Assembly (NCBI GenBank): GCA_003543135.1
Contig: DPJG01000023.1
Location: 62,001 to 126,000 of the forward strand
Direction of reading: 5' to 3'
Length of the DNA: 64,000 nt
Source: Rheinheimera sp.
GTDB taxonomy: Bacteria > Pseudomonadota > Gammaproteobacteria > Enterobacterales > Alteromonadaceae
The translations under genes were made by a program, and so were the position numbers. Below, piece by piece: positions 30,648 through 39,932 of the stretch (its first letter is position 1; each line of letters begins with the position of its first letter). The notes under the pieces are model-generated. The model was not told where the DNA came from. It was given only the letters and a program-made list of their open reading frames with translations, and made no database searches.

Positions 30648-30805
30648 AATACACCCCGGTAACAGGCAAAACTGGCGGCAGTATAAGGCAAAGAACCGCA
30701 GGCGCAAATGCAATGCCTTGATTTTGTTGACCCGGTACTGCTGTGGCATAATGCGGGCTTTTTTAACAAGACACTGTCGTCTGTGATTGAACAAGAGTGG
30801 GTATT

Positions 30806-31777
30806 ATGTTGTTGCGGTTGTGCTTTGTTGTATTTGGCCTGATGCTCTGTGCCCCCTTAATGGCCGCCCCAGATGATTTTAGCGAAGCTAAAAAAATAGC
30901 CCAGCGCATTTATGCCGATGAAACAGAAACCTTTTATTGTGCTTGTCCGCTGCGCTGGCAAGGCGGTAAGGGTATACCGGATTTAAAAGCCTGTGGTTAC
31001 GAGGTTAGAAAAAACGGACCAAGGGCCAGTCGGGTTGAATGGGAGCACGTGGTACCGGCCCATCATTTTGGTAAAAGCCTGAGCTGCTGGCAGCAAGGCG
31101 GACGCGATCAATGCCAACAGTCAGATCAGCAGTTCCGCCTGATGGAAGCGGATTTATTTAACTTAAAACCGGCCATTGGTGAAATAAATGGCGACAGGGC
31201 CAATTTTGCTTTTGCAGAATTGCCGTCGCAAGCGCCACAGTACGGCGCTTGTCCATTTAAGGTCGATTTTCAGCGCCAGCTGGCCGAGCCTCGTGCGGAA
31301 GTACGCGGTGATATAGCGCGGATATATTTTTATATGGCGGATAAATACAGGCTTAATCTGTCAAAAGCCCAGCAGCAGTTATTTATCAGCTGGCATCAAG
31401 AAGATCCTGTGGATGATAGAGAGCTGCTGATCAACCGCCGAATTGCCCAGCAGATGGGGCATCCGAATTATTTTGTGACCGGCGCCCGCAACTGGCTGCC
31501 GGGTTATCAGCCAACAGGTTATGGTTTGCCGCCAGCGCTCTCGACTGCGCATCAGACTAAAACAACGGGCTCAGCGCGAACACAACAAGTTGCTCAAGAT
31601 AGCTTGTCGGGCAATCAGGATATTCAGCGTCAGGTCCTTGGTAATCAGAACAGTAAAATTTACCACTTGTCCACTTGCCCTGGTTTTAGCAAGGTCAGCG
31701 CCAAAAATCAGCGGTGGTTTAGCGACGAACAACAAGCACTTGCTGCAGGCTTTCGTAAAGCAAAAAATTGTGACTAA
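30806..31777 (+). CDS. endA: Periplasmic endonuclease I (EndA) with Ada-like C-terminal domain
   Basis: Exported DNase, 323 residues. A signal peptide (MLLRLCFVVFG...LMA) precedes the endonuclease I domain, which shows the catalytic region VEWEHVVPAHHFG and the ADLFNLKPAIGEINGDR stretch. After about residue 250 there is an extra domain: GNQNSKIYHLSTCPGF and AGFRKAKNC. It resembles an Ada-like small domain found at the end of some exported nucleases. The E. coli enzyme (about 235 residues) lacks it. The ATG at 30806 is chosen over GTG 30797 because it starts the signal peptide. Confidence 0.9.
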   Translation: MLLRLCFVVFGLMLCAPLMAAPDDFSEAKKIAQRIYADETETFYCACPLRWQGGKGIPDLKACGYEVRKNGPRASRVEWEHVVPAHHFGKSLSCWQQGGRDQCQQSDQQFRLMEADLFNLKPAIGEINGDRANFAFAELPSQAPQYGACPFKVDFQRQLAEPRAEVRGDIARIYFYMADKYRLNLSKAQQQLFISWHQEDPVDDRELLINRRIAQQMGHPNYFVTGARNWLPGYQPTGYGLPPALSTAHQTKTTGSARTQQVAQDSLSGNQDIQRQVLGNQNSKIYHLSTCPGFSKVSAKNQRWFSDEQQALAAGFRKAKNCD

Positions 31778-31830
31778 CTAAAGTCAGTCTGCAAGAACCT
31801 AATTGATTGGTTTATATTGCACAAAAAACA

Positions 31831-31864
31831 ATAGTAAAAGGCGTATAAAAACGCCTTTTACTAT
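31831..31864. terminator. Bidirectional hairpin between endA and ydcH
   Basis: ATAGTAAAAGGCGT (31831-31844), loop ATAAAA and ACGCCTTTTACTAT (31851-31864) form a perfect 14-bp stem. Its symmetry allows it to serve both converging genes. Confidence 0.8.
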
Positions 31865-31909
31865 GCAGGTTGTCGAAGGAATGTCTGCACCCGCTGACAA
31901 CGCCGGTTT

Positions 31910-32146
31910 TTAGCCCTGAATAGCGCTGAATAAATCATCTTTTAATTTCAGCCGCAGCTTTTTGCGCTCTTCCAGATAGTCATCTGAGCTCACTTCAGTG
32001 CCTTGCTCAATTCGAAATACTTCGTGATCAACATCGTGGTACTCGGCAAATAAGCGCGCAAAATGATGGTCTGTGGTTTTGAGCTGATGAATACGTTCAC
32101 GATATTCCGGAAATTCCTGCACCAGACTATGTTTTTCTAATGTCAT
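31910..32146 (-). CDS. YdcH/DUF465 family protein
   Basis: A 78-residue helical protein of the YdcH family, with the conserved opening EFPEYRERIHQLK and the Glu/Lys-rich second helix LEERKKLRLKLKD. Function is unknown in the family. No signal peptide or membrane helix is visible. It converges with endA across the shared terminator. Confidence 0.88.
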   Translation of the reverse strand: MTLEKHSLVQEFPEYRERIHQLKTTDHHFARLFAEYHDVDHEVFRIEQGTEVSSDDYLEERKKLRLKLKDDLFSAIQG

Positions 32147-32337
32147 GTGTTTACCCCTTGATTCAGGCTTGCAGCCTGTTGATGTTGTACTGACATCATG
32201 CTAACAACCTGGTTTGGTACTGTTTTGATTTAACGCAATCTTTTGCTGATTGACCGCAACAGCTTGTCCCTGGATTGCAATTGTGGACGGGTTCGGGGTA
32301 TCACTGCTGCATTGAAAACCAATTCCCGGGTGAAATT

Positions 32338-33384
32338 ATGCGTTTTTGTACTTTGATGTTGTCGTTGGCAGCTGTGGCTGTCAGTACCTCAGCCATGGCA
32401 AATCCAACTTACGCCATTGTGATCCACGGCGGTGCCGGCACTATTAACAAAGCAGCGCTGACACCTTCCCAGCAACAAGCTTATGAGGCTGCGCTCACCG
32501 AAGCTGTTAATGCCGGTTATCAGGTGCTGGAACAGGGCGGTAGCAGCCTTGACGCGGTCACAAAAGCCGTGTTGGTGATGGAAGACTCGCCACTGTTTAA
32601 TGCCGGCAAAGGGGCCGTGTATACCTATGAAGGTGGCCATGACCTTGATGCGTCTGTCATGCGTGGTGACAATCTTGCGGCAGGGGCTGTGGCCGGTGTC
32701 ACCACAGTGAAAAATCCGGTGTTATTGGCTCGGGCTGTGATGGAAAAGTCGGATCATGTGATGCTATCAGGTAAAGGCGCTGAAGAATTTGCCAAACTGC
32801 AGGGCTTAACGCTGGTGGATAACCGTCATTTTGATACAGAATTCAGATATGAAGCACTGCTCAAAGCCAAAGCTGCAATGGAAAAAGCCCAGGCCAAAAC
32901 CCCGCATCAGGCCTCAATTCGCCTGTCGCCCGATTGGAGCCCAGCCTGGAATATGGGCACAGTGGGCGCTGTGGCGCTTGATAAAAGCGGTAACCTGGCC
33001 GCTGCGACCTCAACAGGCGGCATGACCGCCAAAAGATACGGCCGTATTGGTGATGCGCCTATTATTGGCGCCGGTAATTTTGCTGATAACCAAAGCTGCG
33101 CTGTCTCTGCCACCGGCCATGGTGAGTTTTTTATCCGTTACCGTGTTGCGGCAGATATTTGTGCCAGAGTGAAATACGGCGGCGTCAGTGCGGCAGAGGC
33201 GGCCAACCAGGTGATCCATCAGGAGCTGGTCAAAGCCGGTGGCACAGGTGGTGTCATAGTAATGGATAACAAAGGCAATATCAGCTGGCCTTTTAATACC
33301 GAAGGCATGTACCGGGCAAAACGAACTGAAGGTCAGCCAATAGAAGTAGCTATTTTTCAGGACCTTGCGAAAAAGTCACAATAG
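32338..33384 (+). CDS. Periplasmic isoaspartyl peptidase / L-asparaginase
   Basis: Ntn-hydrolase that releases Asp from isoaspartyl dipeptides and hydrolyses Asn. The precursor is cut before the catalytic Thr208 in WNMGTVGAV. The IHGGAGT opening and the GAG(N)F segment later are family features. A Sec signal peptide (MRFCTLMLSLAAVAV...AMA) sends it to the periplasm. The ATG at 32338 is chosen over 32275 for that reason; GGTGA lies upstream. 348 residues fit the family. Confidence 0.92.
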   Translation: MRFCTLMLSLAAVAVSTSAMANPTYAIVIHGGAGTINKAALTPSQQQAYEAALTEAVNAGYQVLEQGGSSLDAVTKAVLVMEDSPLFNAGKGAVYTYEGGHDLDASVMRGDNLAAGAVAGVTTVKNPVLLARAVMEKSDHVMLSGKGAEEFAKLQGLTLVDNRHFDTEFRYEALLKAKAAMEKAQAKTPHQASIRLSPDWSPAWNMGTVGAVALDKSGNLAAATSTGGMTAKRYGRIGDAPIIGAGNFADNQSCAVSATGHGEFFIRYRVAADICARVKYGGVSAAEAANQVIHQELVKAGGTGGVIVMDNKGNISWPFNTEGMYRAKRTEGQPIEVAIFQDLAKKSQ

Positions 33385-33479
33385 CAAAGCTGAACTTTCG
33401 ATTATGCACTACGCTTGAAACAGCAGCACAATAATTGCTGCTTTGAAAACGCCAGTGGTGTTGTTATTGAGGGGGAAGC

Positions 33480-33899
33480 ATGAACTTATTAAAAGTGGCA
33501 GACCAGATGAATCACCATCCCGTCACTTTCGCTGCCGACATGACGCTAGAAACTGCAGTAGACCGGCTGGCCGCGTCCGGCCAGTTAGGCGGACCAGTCA
33601 TCGATAAAAATCATAAAGTGGTTGGTTTTTTATCGGAGCAGGATTGTCTGGCGCGGATGTTATTGTCGTCTTATCACGATCAGGTCAGTGCCCATGTCAG
33701 CGACGTCATGCGTACTGAGGTGCTGACGGTGAAACCTTATACCGGCATTATTGATTTGGCTCAGCAGATGCTGGGCGCTAAACCAAAAATTTATCCGGTG
33801 GTGGACGACAATGGTGTATTGCTTGGTGTGATCAGCCGTACCGACGTATTAAGGGCCATAGATCAAGAATTACATTCACATTATCGAGCTGTGAGTTAA
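33480..33899 (+). CDS. CBS-domain protein
   Basis: A 139-residue stand-alone pair of CBS domains, about 8-64 and 75-131, typical of adenine-nucleotide sensors. GGxVIDKNHKVVGFLSEQDCL and the second VVDDNGVLLGVISRTDVL are clear CBS motifs. A strong GAGGGGGA site precedes the ATG. It may regulate a partner protein that is not visible here. Confidence 0.9.
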   Translation: MNLLKVADQMNHHPVTFAADMTLETAVDRLAASGQLGGPVIDKNHKVVGFLSEQDCLARMLLSSYHDQVSAHVSDVMRTEVLTVKPYTGIIDLAQQMLGAKPKIYPVVDDNGVLLGVISRTDVLRAIDQELHSHYRAVS

Positions 33900-34001
33900 G
33901 CTGTGTTGTTTGCTTTTTCCGCGCTCTGGCTTTGGATGAACGCTTATCTTGCTGTGTAGGGCTGAGTTTGCTGGATTTGCCTTCACGAAACTTGTTAGCA
34001 T

Positions 34002-34032
34002 AACGCCCTCTTTGTGATGAGGGCGTTGTTTT
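34002..34032 (+). terminator. Terminator after the CBS gene overlapping the hrpA start
   Basis: AACGCCCTC (34002-34010) pairs with GAGGGCGTT (34019-34027), followed by GTTTTG. The apparent hrpA start TTG 34031 lies at the end of the tail, and GAGGG (34019-34023) is also the best ribosome-binding site for it. The hairpin could therefore both stop upstream transcription and hide the hrpA site. Confidence 0.65.
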
Positions 34033-37000
34033 GACTGCTGCTGTAACTGTATCTGCTTTATTTTCCCAATTAGCCGCTTGTATGCCAAAAGACCGTTTTG
34101 GTCTGAAAAAGCGTTTGCATGGTGCTGAAAAACTAGGCGCCGATGCTTTGCCAAAAGTGCTGGAAAAAATTGCCGCTGACATAGACCACTCTGCTGCGCT
34201 CAAATTAAAGCGCCTTGCCACAGTGCCGGGCATCAGTTATCCAGCCGAGCTGCCGGTGGTTGGTAAAAGGGAAGATATTAAAGCAGCGATAGCTGCACAT
34301 CAGGTGGTGATTATCGCGGGCGAAACAGGCTCGGGAAAAACCACGCAGTTGCCAAAAATTTGCCTGGAACTTGGCCGTGGTGTGGAAGGCTTTATAGGCC
34401 ATACCCAGCCACGAAGGCTGGCAGCGCGCAGTGTGGCGCAGCGACTTGCCGACGAGCTGCAATGCCAGCTGGGTGATCAGGTGGGTTATAAAGTGCGTTT
34501 TGGCGATCACAGTTCGCCTTTGTCGCATATCAAACTGATGACAGATGGTATTTTGCTGGCGGAGATTCAGCAGGACAGATTTTTAAATCAGTACGACACC
34601 ATCATCATCGACGAAGCACACGAACGCAGCCTGAATATCGACTTTTTACTTGGTTATCTGAAACAGCTGCTGCCGCGCCGTCCTGATTTAAAACTGATCA
34701 TTACCTCGGCCACTATCGATCCACAGCGGTTTTCCAAACATTTTGACAACGCCCCTGTGATTGAAGTGTCGGGCCGCACCTATCCGGTGGAAGTCAGATA
34801 CAGAGCGCCGGTGGATAACGATGATAAAGACGCTGATCAGCTGCAGGCCATTTTTGATGCGGTAGAAGAGCTGTACCGTGAACCGCCCGGTGATATTCTG
34901 ATTTTTTTAAACGGTGAACGCGAAATCCGTGACACTGCCGATGCACTGGAAAAACTCAAACTGCCACACACCGAAATTTTGCCGTTATACGCAAGGTTAA
35001 GTGCCACTGAGCAAAACCGTATTTTCCAAAGCCATGCCGGCCGTCGTATTGTGCTGGCCACCAACGTGGCGGAAACCTCGCTGACTGTGCCTGGCATTCG
35101 TTATGTGATAGATCCGGGCACAGCCAGGTTGTCACGCTACAGTTACCGCTCCAAAGTGCAGCAATTGCCTATCGAAGCCATCAGTCAGGCCAGTGCTAAT
35201 CAGCGCAAAGGCCGTTGTGGCCGGGTGGCAGCCGGTATTTGTATCAGGCTGTATAGCGAAGAAGATTTTTTAGGCCGGCCGGAATTTACCGATCCGGAAA
35301 TTTTACGCACCAACCTTGCGTCCGTTATTTTGCAAATGCTGGCGCTGGGGCTTGGTGATATTCAGCAATTTCCGTTTTTACAAAAGCCTGACAGCCGTTT
35401 TATCAATGATGGTATTCGATTACTGGAAGAGCTGGGTGCTCTGAAAACTGCACAACAGGGCAAACTGGCGTTATCGCCGCTTGGCCAGCAGCTGAGCCGG
35501 CTGCCGGTCGATCCTAAACTGGCGCGTATGGTGCTGGCAGCAGCCGGCAATGGTGCTTTGCGCGAAGTTCTGGTGATCACCGCTGCGTTGTCTATTCAGG
35601 ACCCACGCGAAAGGCCTTTGGATAAACAGCAAAAAGCCGATGAATTACACGGCCGTTTTACCGAGCCAGATTCTGATTTTGCCTCGATGCTGAAACTCTG
35701 GGATTACCTGCAGGCGCAGCAAGAGGCGCTCAGTAACAACCAGTTCCGCCGCATGTGCAAAATGGAGCTGCTGAATTACCTGCGGGTGCGCGAGTGGCAG
35801 GATTTATTTGGCCAGTTATCACAGGTGTGTCAGGAGCTGCAGTTTAAACTCAATAGCCAGAATGCCGATTATCACAGCATTCACAGCGCTATTCTGACTG
35901 GTTTATTAGGGCAGATTGGCCAACGTGACACTGAAGCGGATTATCTGGGGCCAAGACAAAGCCGGTTTTATGTCTTTCCTGGCAGTGGGTTATTTAAGAA
36001 AAAACCTAAATGGGTGATGAGCGCCGAGCTTGTTGAAACCAGCCGTCTTTACGCCAGAACTTTGGCCAAAATTGAACCTGAATGGATAGAACCATTGGCG
36101 CAGCATCTGGTAAACCGCAGTTATGCTGAACCGCACTGGGAGAAAAAACGCGGTGCTGTTATCGCCTACGAGCAGGTCACTTTGTATGGCCTGGTCATCG
36201 TTGCCAAAAGGCCGGTGCTGTACAGCAAAATTGATGAGGCTTTGTGTCATCAGTTGTTTATCCGTGAAGCGCTGGTGAATCAGGAGCTTGGCCTTAATGA
36301 AGCATTTTTAGCTTATAACGCCCGGTTAATTGATGAAGTTACTGAACTTGAAGATAAATCGCGCCGGCGTGACATTCTGGTGGACGAAGAAACCCTGGCC
36401 GGTTTTTATGCCGACAAGGTGCCACTCTGGGCCAATAACAGGGTAGATTTTCAAAAATGGTGGCGTACGCAAAAACAAAAAGATCCGGCCTATCTTAATT
36501 TTGACCCGGATAAACTGCGTAAACACAATGCAGACAGCATCACCGAAGACAGTTATCCGGAATTCTGGCGTCAGGACAATTTAACCCTGCCACTGGAATA
36601 TCATTTTTCCCCTGGTGCGCCGGACGATGGTGTCAGCCTGATAGTGCCGCTGACTTTACTCAATCAGCTTAAAGATGAAGGTTTTGACTGGTTGATCCCG
36701 GGCCTTCGGCACGAACTTTTGGTGGCACTGATTAAATCTCTGCCCAAAAGTCTGCGCCGTAACTTTGTGCCGGCACCCAATTATGCTGACGCTTTGCTGC
36801 AAAGTATCAAGCCGGAGGATGGTCCTTTACTTTCTGCGGTATCACAGCGCTTAAAGCGAATGAGCGGTGTCACTATTGCTGAAGAAAACTGGGAGCTGAG
36901 TCAGCTGGAACCACATTTAAAATTTAACTTTAAAGTGGTGGATGACAAAGGCAATACGCTTAAACAAGGTCGTTCGCTGGCGCTGTTAAAACAACAGCTG

Positions 37001-37906
37001 CAGGGCAAGGTACAACAAACGCTAAGTGCGGTGGCAGAGCAGGGTATAGAGCAGGACAAGCTGACCGAATGGAGTTTTGGCGAGCTGCCACGCGAATATA
37101 TCAAGGTACAAAGCGGTTATCAGATCAAAGCTTTTCCGGCGCTGGTTGATGAAAAAGACAGTGTGGCGATTAAACTGCTGGATAACCCGGAGCAGGCACA
37201 GGCGTTGTCAAAACTCGGGCTTCGGCGTTTGTTGCTGCTGAATATCCCATCTCCGGTAAAATACCTGCAGGATTCGCTGCCCAACAAAGCCAAACTGGGA
37301 TTGTACTTTAATCCTTTTGGCAAGGTGCTGGAGCTGATTGATGATTGTATTGCTGCCGGTGTGGATTTATTAATTGCCTCGAACCCCTGGCCGGAAAACA
37401 ACGAACAGTTTTTACAGCTGCGCGATAAAGTGCGTGCCGAAATTGGCGATACAGTGCTGCAAATAGCGCTGAAAGTTGAGCAAATTCTGACCATAGGTCA
37501 TGAAATTTCGAAAAAACTTCGGGGCCGGCTGGATTTAGCCCTGGCTTATGCCAATGCCGATATTAAACAGCAGCTTGATACCCTGCTATTTAAAGGTTTT
37601 GTTTCGGCCCATGGTGCCGCCAAACTGGATGATGTACGCCGTTATCTGCAGGCGCTGCAAAAACGGCTGGAAAAATTACCGGTAGACCCACAACGCGACC
37701 GGTTAATGATGCACGAGTATCAAAAAGCCGAAGACGCCTATAAAAATCTGCTGGGCAAATTTTCTGGTAAGCCAATACCCGCCGAAGTTGAAGCCATTCG
37801 CTGGATGCTGGAAGAGCTCAAAGTGTCGTTATTTGCGCAGCAACTGGGCACACCTTATCCCATTTCCGGCAAAAGGGTACTGCTGGCAGTGCAGGAGCTG
37901 AAATAA
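34031..37906 (+). CDS. hrpA: ATP-dependent RNA helicase HrpA
   Basis: DEAH-box helicase of 1291 residues, close to E. coli HrpA (about 1300), acting on RNA and stalled or colliding ribosomes. Walker A GETGSGKTT has Lys103, the DEAH box is at 194-197, and SAT and the arginine-finger region (QRKGRCGR) follow. The C-terminal half is the HrpA-specific DUF3418 region. The TTG at 34031 is preferred because the first 20 residues (VSALFSQLAAC...) align with the HrpA N-terminus; a shorter start would be ATG 34082. The upstream hairpin is unusual. Confidence 0.94.
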   Translation: MTAAVTVSALFSQLAACMPKDRFGLKKRLHGAEKLGADALPKVLEKIAADIDHSAALKLKRLATVPGISYPAELPVVGKREDIKAAIAAHQVVIIAGETGSGKTTQLPKICLELGRGVEGFIGHTQPRRLAARSVAQRLADELQCQLGDQVGYKVRFGDHSSPLSHIKLMTDGILLAEIQQDRFLNQYDTIIIDEAHERSLNIDFLLGYLKQLLPRRPDLKLIITSATIDPQRFSKHFDNAPVIEVSGRTYPVEVRYRAPVDNDDKDADQLQAIFDAVEELYREPPGDILIFLNGEREIRDTADALEKLKLPHTEILPLYARLSATEQNRIFQSHAGRRIVLATNVAETSLTVPGIRYVIDPGTARLSRYSYRSKVQQLPIEAISQASANQRKGRCGRVAAGICIRLYSEEDFLGRPEFTDPEILRTNLASVILQMLALGLGDIQQFPFLQKPDSRFINDGIRLLEELGALKTAQQGKLALSPLGQQLSRLPVDPKLARMVLAAAGNGALREVLVITAALSIQDPRERPLDKQQKADELHGRFTEPDSDFASMLKLWDYLQAQQEALSNNQFRRMCKMELLNYLRVREWQDLFGQLSQVCQELQFKLNSQNADYHSIHSAILTGLLGQIGQRDTEADYLGPRQSRFYVFPGSGLFKKKPKWVMSAELVETSRLYARTLAKIEPEWIEPLAQHLVNRSYAEPHWEKKRGAVIAYEQVTLYGLVIVAKRPVLYSKIDEALCHQLFIREALVNQELGLNEAFLAYNARLIDEVTELEDKSRRRDILVDEETLAGFYADKVPLWANNRVDFQKWWRTQKQKDPAYLNFDPDKLRKHNADSITEDSYPEFWRQDNLTLPLEYHFSPGAPDDGVSLIVPLTLLNQLKDEGFDWLIPGLRHELLVALIKSLPKSLRRNFVPAPNYADALLQSIKPEDGPLLSAVSQRLKRMSGVTIAEENWELSQLEPHLKFNFKVVDDKGNTLKQGRSLALLKQQLQGKVQQTLSAVAEQGIEQDKLTEWSFGELPREYIKVQSGYQIKAFPALVDEKDSVAIKLLDNPEQAQALSKLGLRRLLLLNIPSPVKYLQDSLPNKAKLGLYFNPFGKVLELIDDCIAAGVDLLIASNPWPENNEQFLQLRDKVRAEIGDTVLQIALKVEQILTIGHEISKKLRGRLDLALAYANADIKQQLDTLLFKGFVSAHGAAKLDDVRRYLQALQKRLEKLPVDPQRDRLMMHEYQKAEDAYKNLLGKFSGKPIPAEVEAIRWMLEELKVSLFAQQLGTPYPISGKRVLLAVQELK

Positions 37907-38010
37907 GCAAGTGAAGGATCTGTGGCTGGGACGGTGGCGGAATATTGCCTTTACAGCATCGGCTATTGGCATTATAACAATGCAGAGCCCACGCAAAGCC
38001 TGAGGATTGT

Positions 38011-38310
38011 ATGCTGAGCAGAAACGACAAACGCAATTATTTTAGGATGATGATTAATTGTGATGTGCAGATCCTGATCAATGATCCGGAATCAGGCCGA
38101 GAGCTTGACGGCATCTGCCGTGATTTAAGTGCCACCGGCATGTCGGTTGAAGTGGACGAGCCGCTGGAAATGGGCATGATGCTGCATGTACGGCTTGATT
38201 CGAATAACCCCAGTGTGGCGCCGCTGGACGCCCATGCCAAAGTGGTGCGTTGTGCCCAGGAAGGCGAAGATTTATACCTGTTGGGTTTATTGTTTATTGA
38301 ACTGAATTAG
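38011..38310 (+). CDS. PilZ-domain c-di-GMP receptor protein
   Basis: A 99-residue stand-alone PilZ domain. The c-di-GMP-binding motifs are visible: KRNYFR near residue 10 (RxxxR type) and DLSATGMSVE (D/NxSxxG). It would bind c-di-GMP and signal to an unseen partner, commonly for motility or surface growth. It follows hrpA by 104 bases and no shared function is suggested. Confidence 0.88.
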   Translation: MLSRNDKRNYFRMMINCDVQILINDPESGRELDGICRDLSATGMSVEVDEPLEMGMMLHVRLDSNNPSVAPLDAHAKVVRCAQEGEDLYLLGLLFIELN

Positions 38311-38492
38311 TGATGATATTGGCGGTCTGTGCGGGAACGACTCACATACAGGCCGCCCATCTGTATCAAAACCGCTGACCCGAGGCTGTTAAAAAATCGG
38401 CAGTTGTACGTCAATAGCGTGTTTTATGGATGACAGCCAACGCGAAAGCCTTTACCCTTGCCGCAATTTTAATCGAGTTAACCAGATCCCTT

Positions 38493-39854
38493 ATGTCAGA
38501 GTCCAAAGCCATCAATTATTTCAGCTGGCGTCATCTCGCCATTCTTACTCTCCCTTCTGCGCTTGGACTTTTTTTATTTATGACCCCTATTCCAGCGGAA
38601 AAGGGTTTAACCATTCCGGTTGCTGTGCTGGCCAACTGGTTAAAAACCACGTTGGGTAGTGCCATGCCCTGGATTTTGGCTTTGATAGTAACCAGTTCTG
38701 CTTTATTGACACTCTGGACACAGATTAAACCTGCGGCATTTATGCAGCATGTGCTGTGGCAAAAACTGTTTAAACCTGCGCCTGTCTGGCTTTGGGTTCG
38801 TTTAACAGGGGCTGTGTTTATTGTGCTGGCGCTTTTTGCCATAGGGCCAGCGGCGATTCACAGCAGCGCCACCGGCGGTTTGGTATTTCATGATTTATTG
38901 CCGGTGCTTCTGTGTGTTTTTGTGTTTGCCGGTTTGTTTTTACCATTACTTCTGAACTTTGGTCTGCTGGAAATGATAGGCACCCTGATGACCAAAATTA
39001 TGCGGCCGGTATTCCGCTTGCCAGGCCGTTCGGCGGTTGACTGTATGGCCTCCTGGCTCGGCGATGGCAGTGTCGGTATTCTGCTGACCAGTAAACAATA
39101 TGAAGCCGGTTTTTATACAGCACGCGAAGCAGCGGTCATTGGCACGACATTTTCCGCAGTTTCTGTGACCTTTTGTTTAGTGGTCCTTGGGCAGGTAAAA
39201 CTTGAGCATATGTTTGTGCAGTTTTACGGCACCATTTGTCTGGCCGGTGTGGTCGCCGCCATAGTGCTGCCTTATCTGCCACCACTTCGAAATAAACCCG
39301 ATACCTTTATTGACGGTTTTGACCATATGAAAGCTGAAGGTGGCCATTTTAGCCGTACTTCAGTCTGGAGCAGGGCCTTTTCCCATGGTTTACACCGTGC
39401 CAGTATGGCGCCCGGTGTAAAAGCCACCGCCAAAGAAGGGGTGGAAACTGTGCTGGATATGTTGTTTGGCGTATTGCCGGTGATTATGGCCGTGGGCACC
39501 TGTGCTTTAATCATTGCCGAATACACACCCATTTTCAGTTGGCTGGGGGCGCCTTTTGTGCCCTTATTTGAACTGTTGCAAATTCCTTTTGCCGTGGACG
39601 CATCCAAAGCTGTGATGGTGGGTTTTGCTGATATGTTTGTGCCTTCGATCCTGATTGCCGAAGTGCCCAGTGACATGACCCGTTTTGTTATAGCGGCTTT
39701 GTCGGTGACCCAGCTGATTTATATGTCGGAAGTGGGCGCTTTATTACTTGGCAGTAAAATTCCGGTCACTTTATTGGATTTATTGCTGATTTTCCTGCTG
39801 CGTACGCTGGTGACTTTGCCGGTGATTGCCGGTATGGCGCACTTACTGTTTTGA
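38493..39854 (+). CDS. YjiH-like inner-membrane protein (nucleoside-recognition Gate family)
   Basis: A 453-residue polytopic membrane protein with about ten hydrophobic segments and two Gate-like halves. The first resembles SAVDCMASWLGDGSVGILL and the second SKAVMVGFADMFVPSIL. Transport is likely, but the substrate is unknown for YjiH. Residue 22 of the longer frame (ATG 38493) is chosen, since upstream residues do not look like YjiH and the sequence starts with SESKAINYFSW. A weak ribosome-binding site precedes it. Confidence 0.82.
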   Translation: MSESKAINYFSWRHLAILTLPSALGLFLFMTPIPAEKGLTIPVAVLANWLKTTLGSAMPWILALIVTSSALLTLWTQIKPAAFMQHVLWQKLFKPAPVWLWVRLTGAVFIVLALFAIGPAAIHSSATGGLVFHDLLPVLLCVFVFAGLFLPLLLNFGLLEMIGTLMTKIMRPVFRLPGRSAVDCMASWLGDGSVGILLTSKQYEAGFYTAREAAVIGTTFSAVSVTFCLVVLGQVKLEHMFVQFYGTICLAGVVAAIVLPYLPPLRNKPDTFIDGFDHMKAEGGHFSRTSVWSRAFSHGLHRASMAPGVKATAKEGVETVLDMLFGVLPVIMAVGTCALIIAEYTPIFSWLGAPFVPLFELLQIPFAVDASKAVMVGFADMFVPSILIAEVPSDMTRFVIAALSVTQLIYMSEVGALLLGSKIPVTLLDLLLIFLLRTLVTLPVIAGMAHLLF

Positions 39855-39876
39855 CCTTGATGGTTAAAAGGTACAT

Positions 39877-39906
39877 AAAAAAGACAAGCCTGGCTTGTCT
39901 TTTTTT
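39877..39906. terminator. Bidirectional terminator between yjiH-like gene and yceI
   Basis: AAAAAAGACAAGC and GCTTGTCTTTTTT form a stem around CTG. A-run and T-run flanks serve both converging genes. Confidence 0.9.
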
Positions 39907-39932
39907 ATGCACCTGGTCGCGCAACAGCAGCT

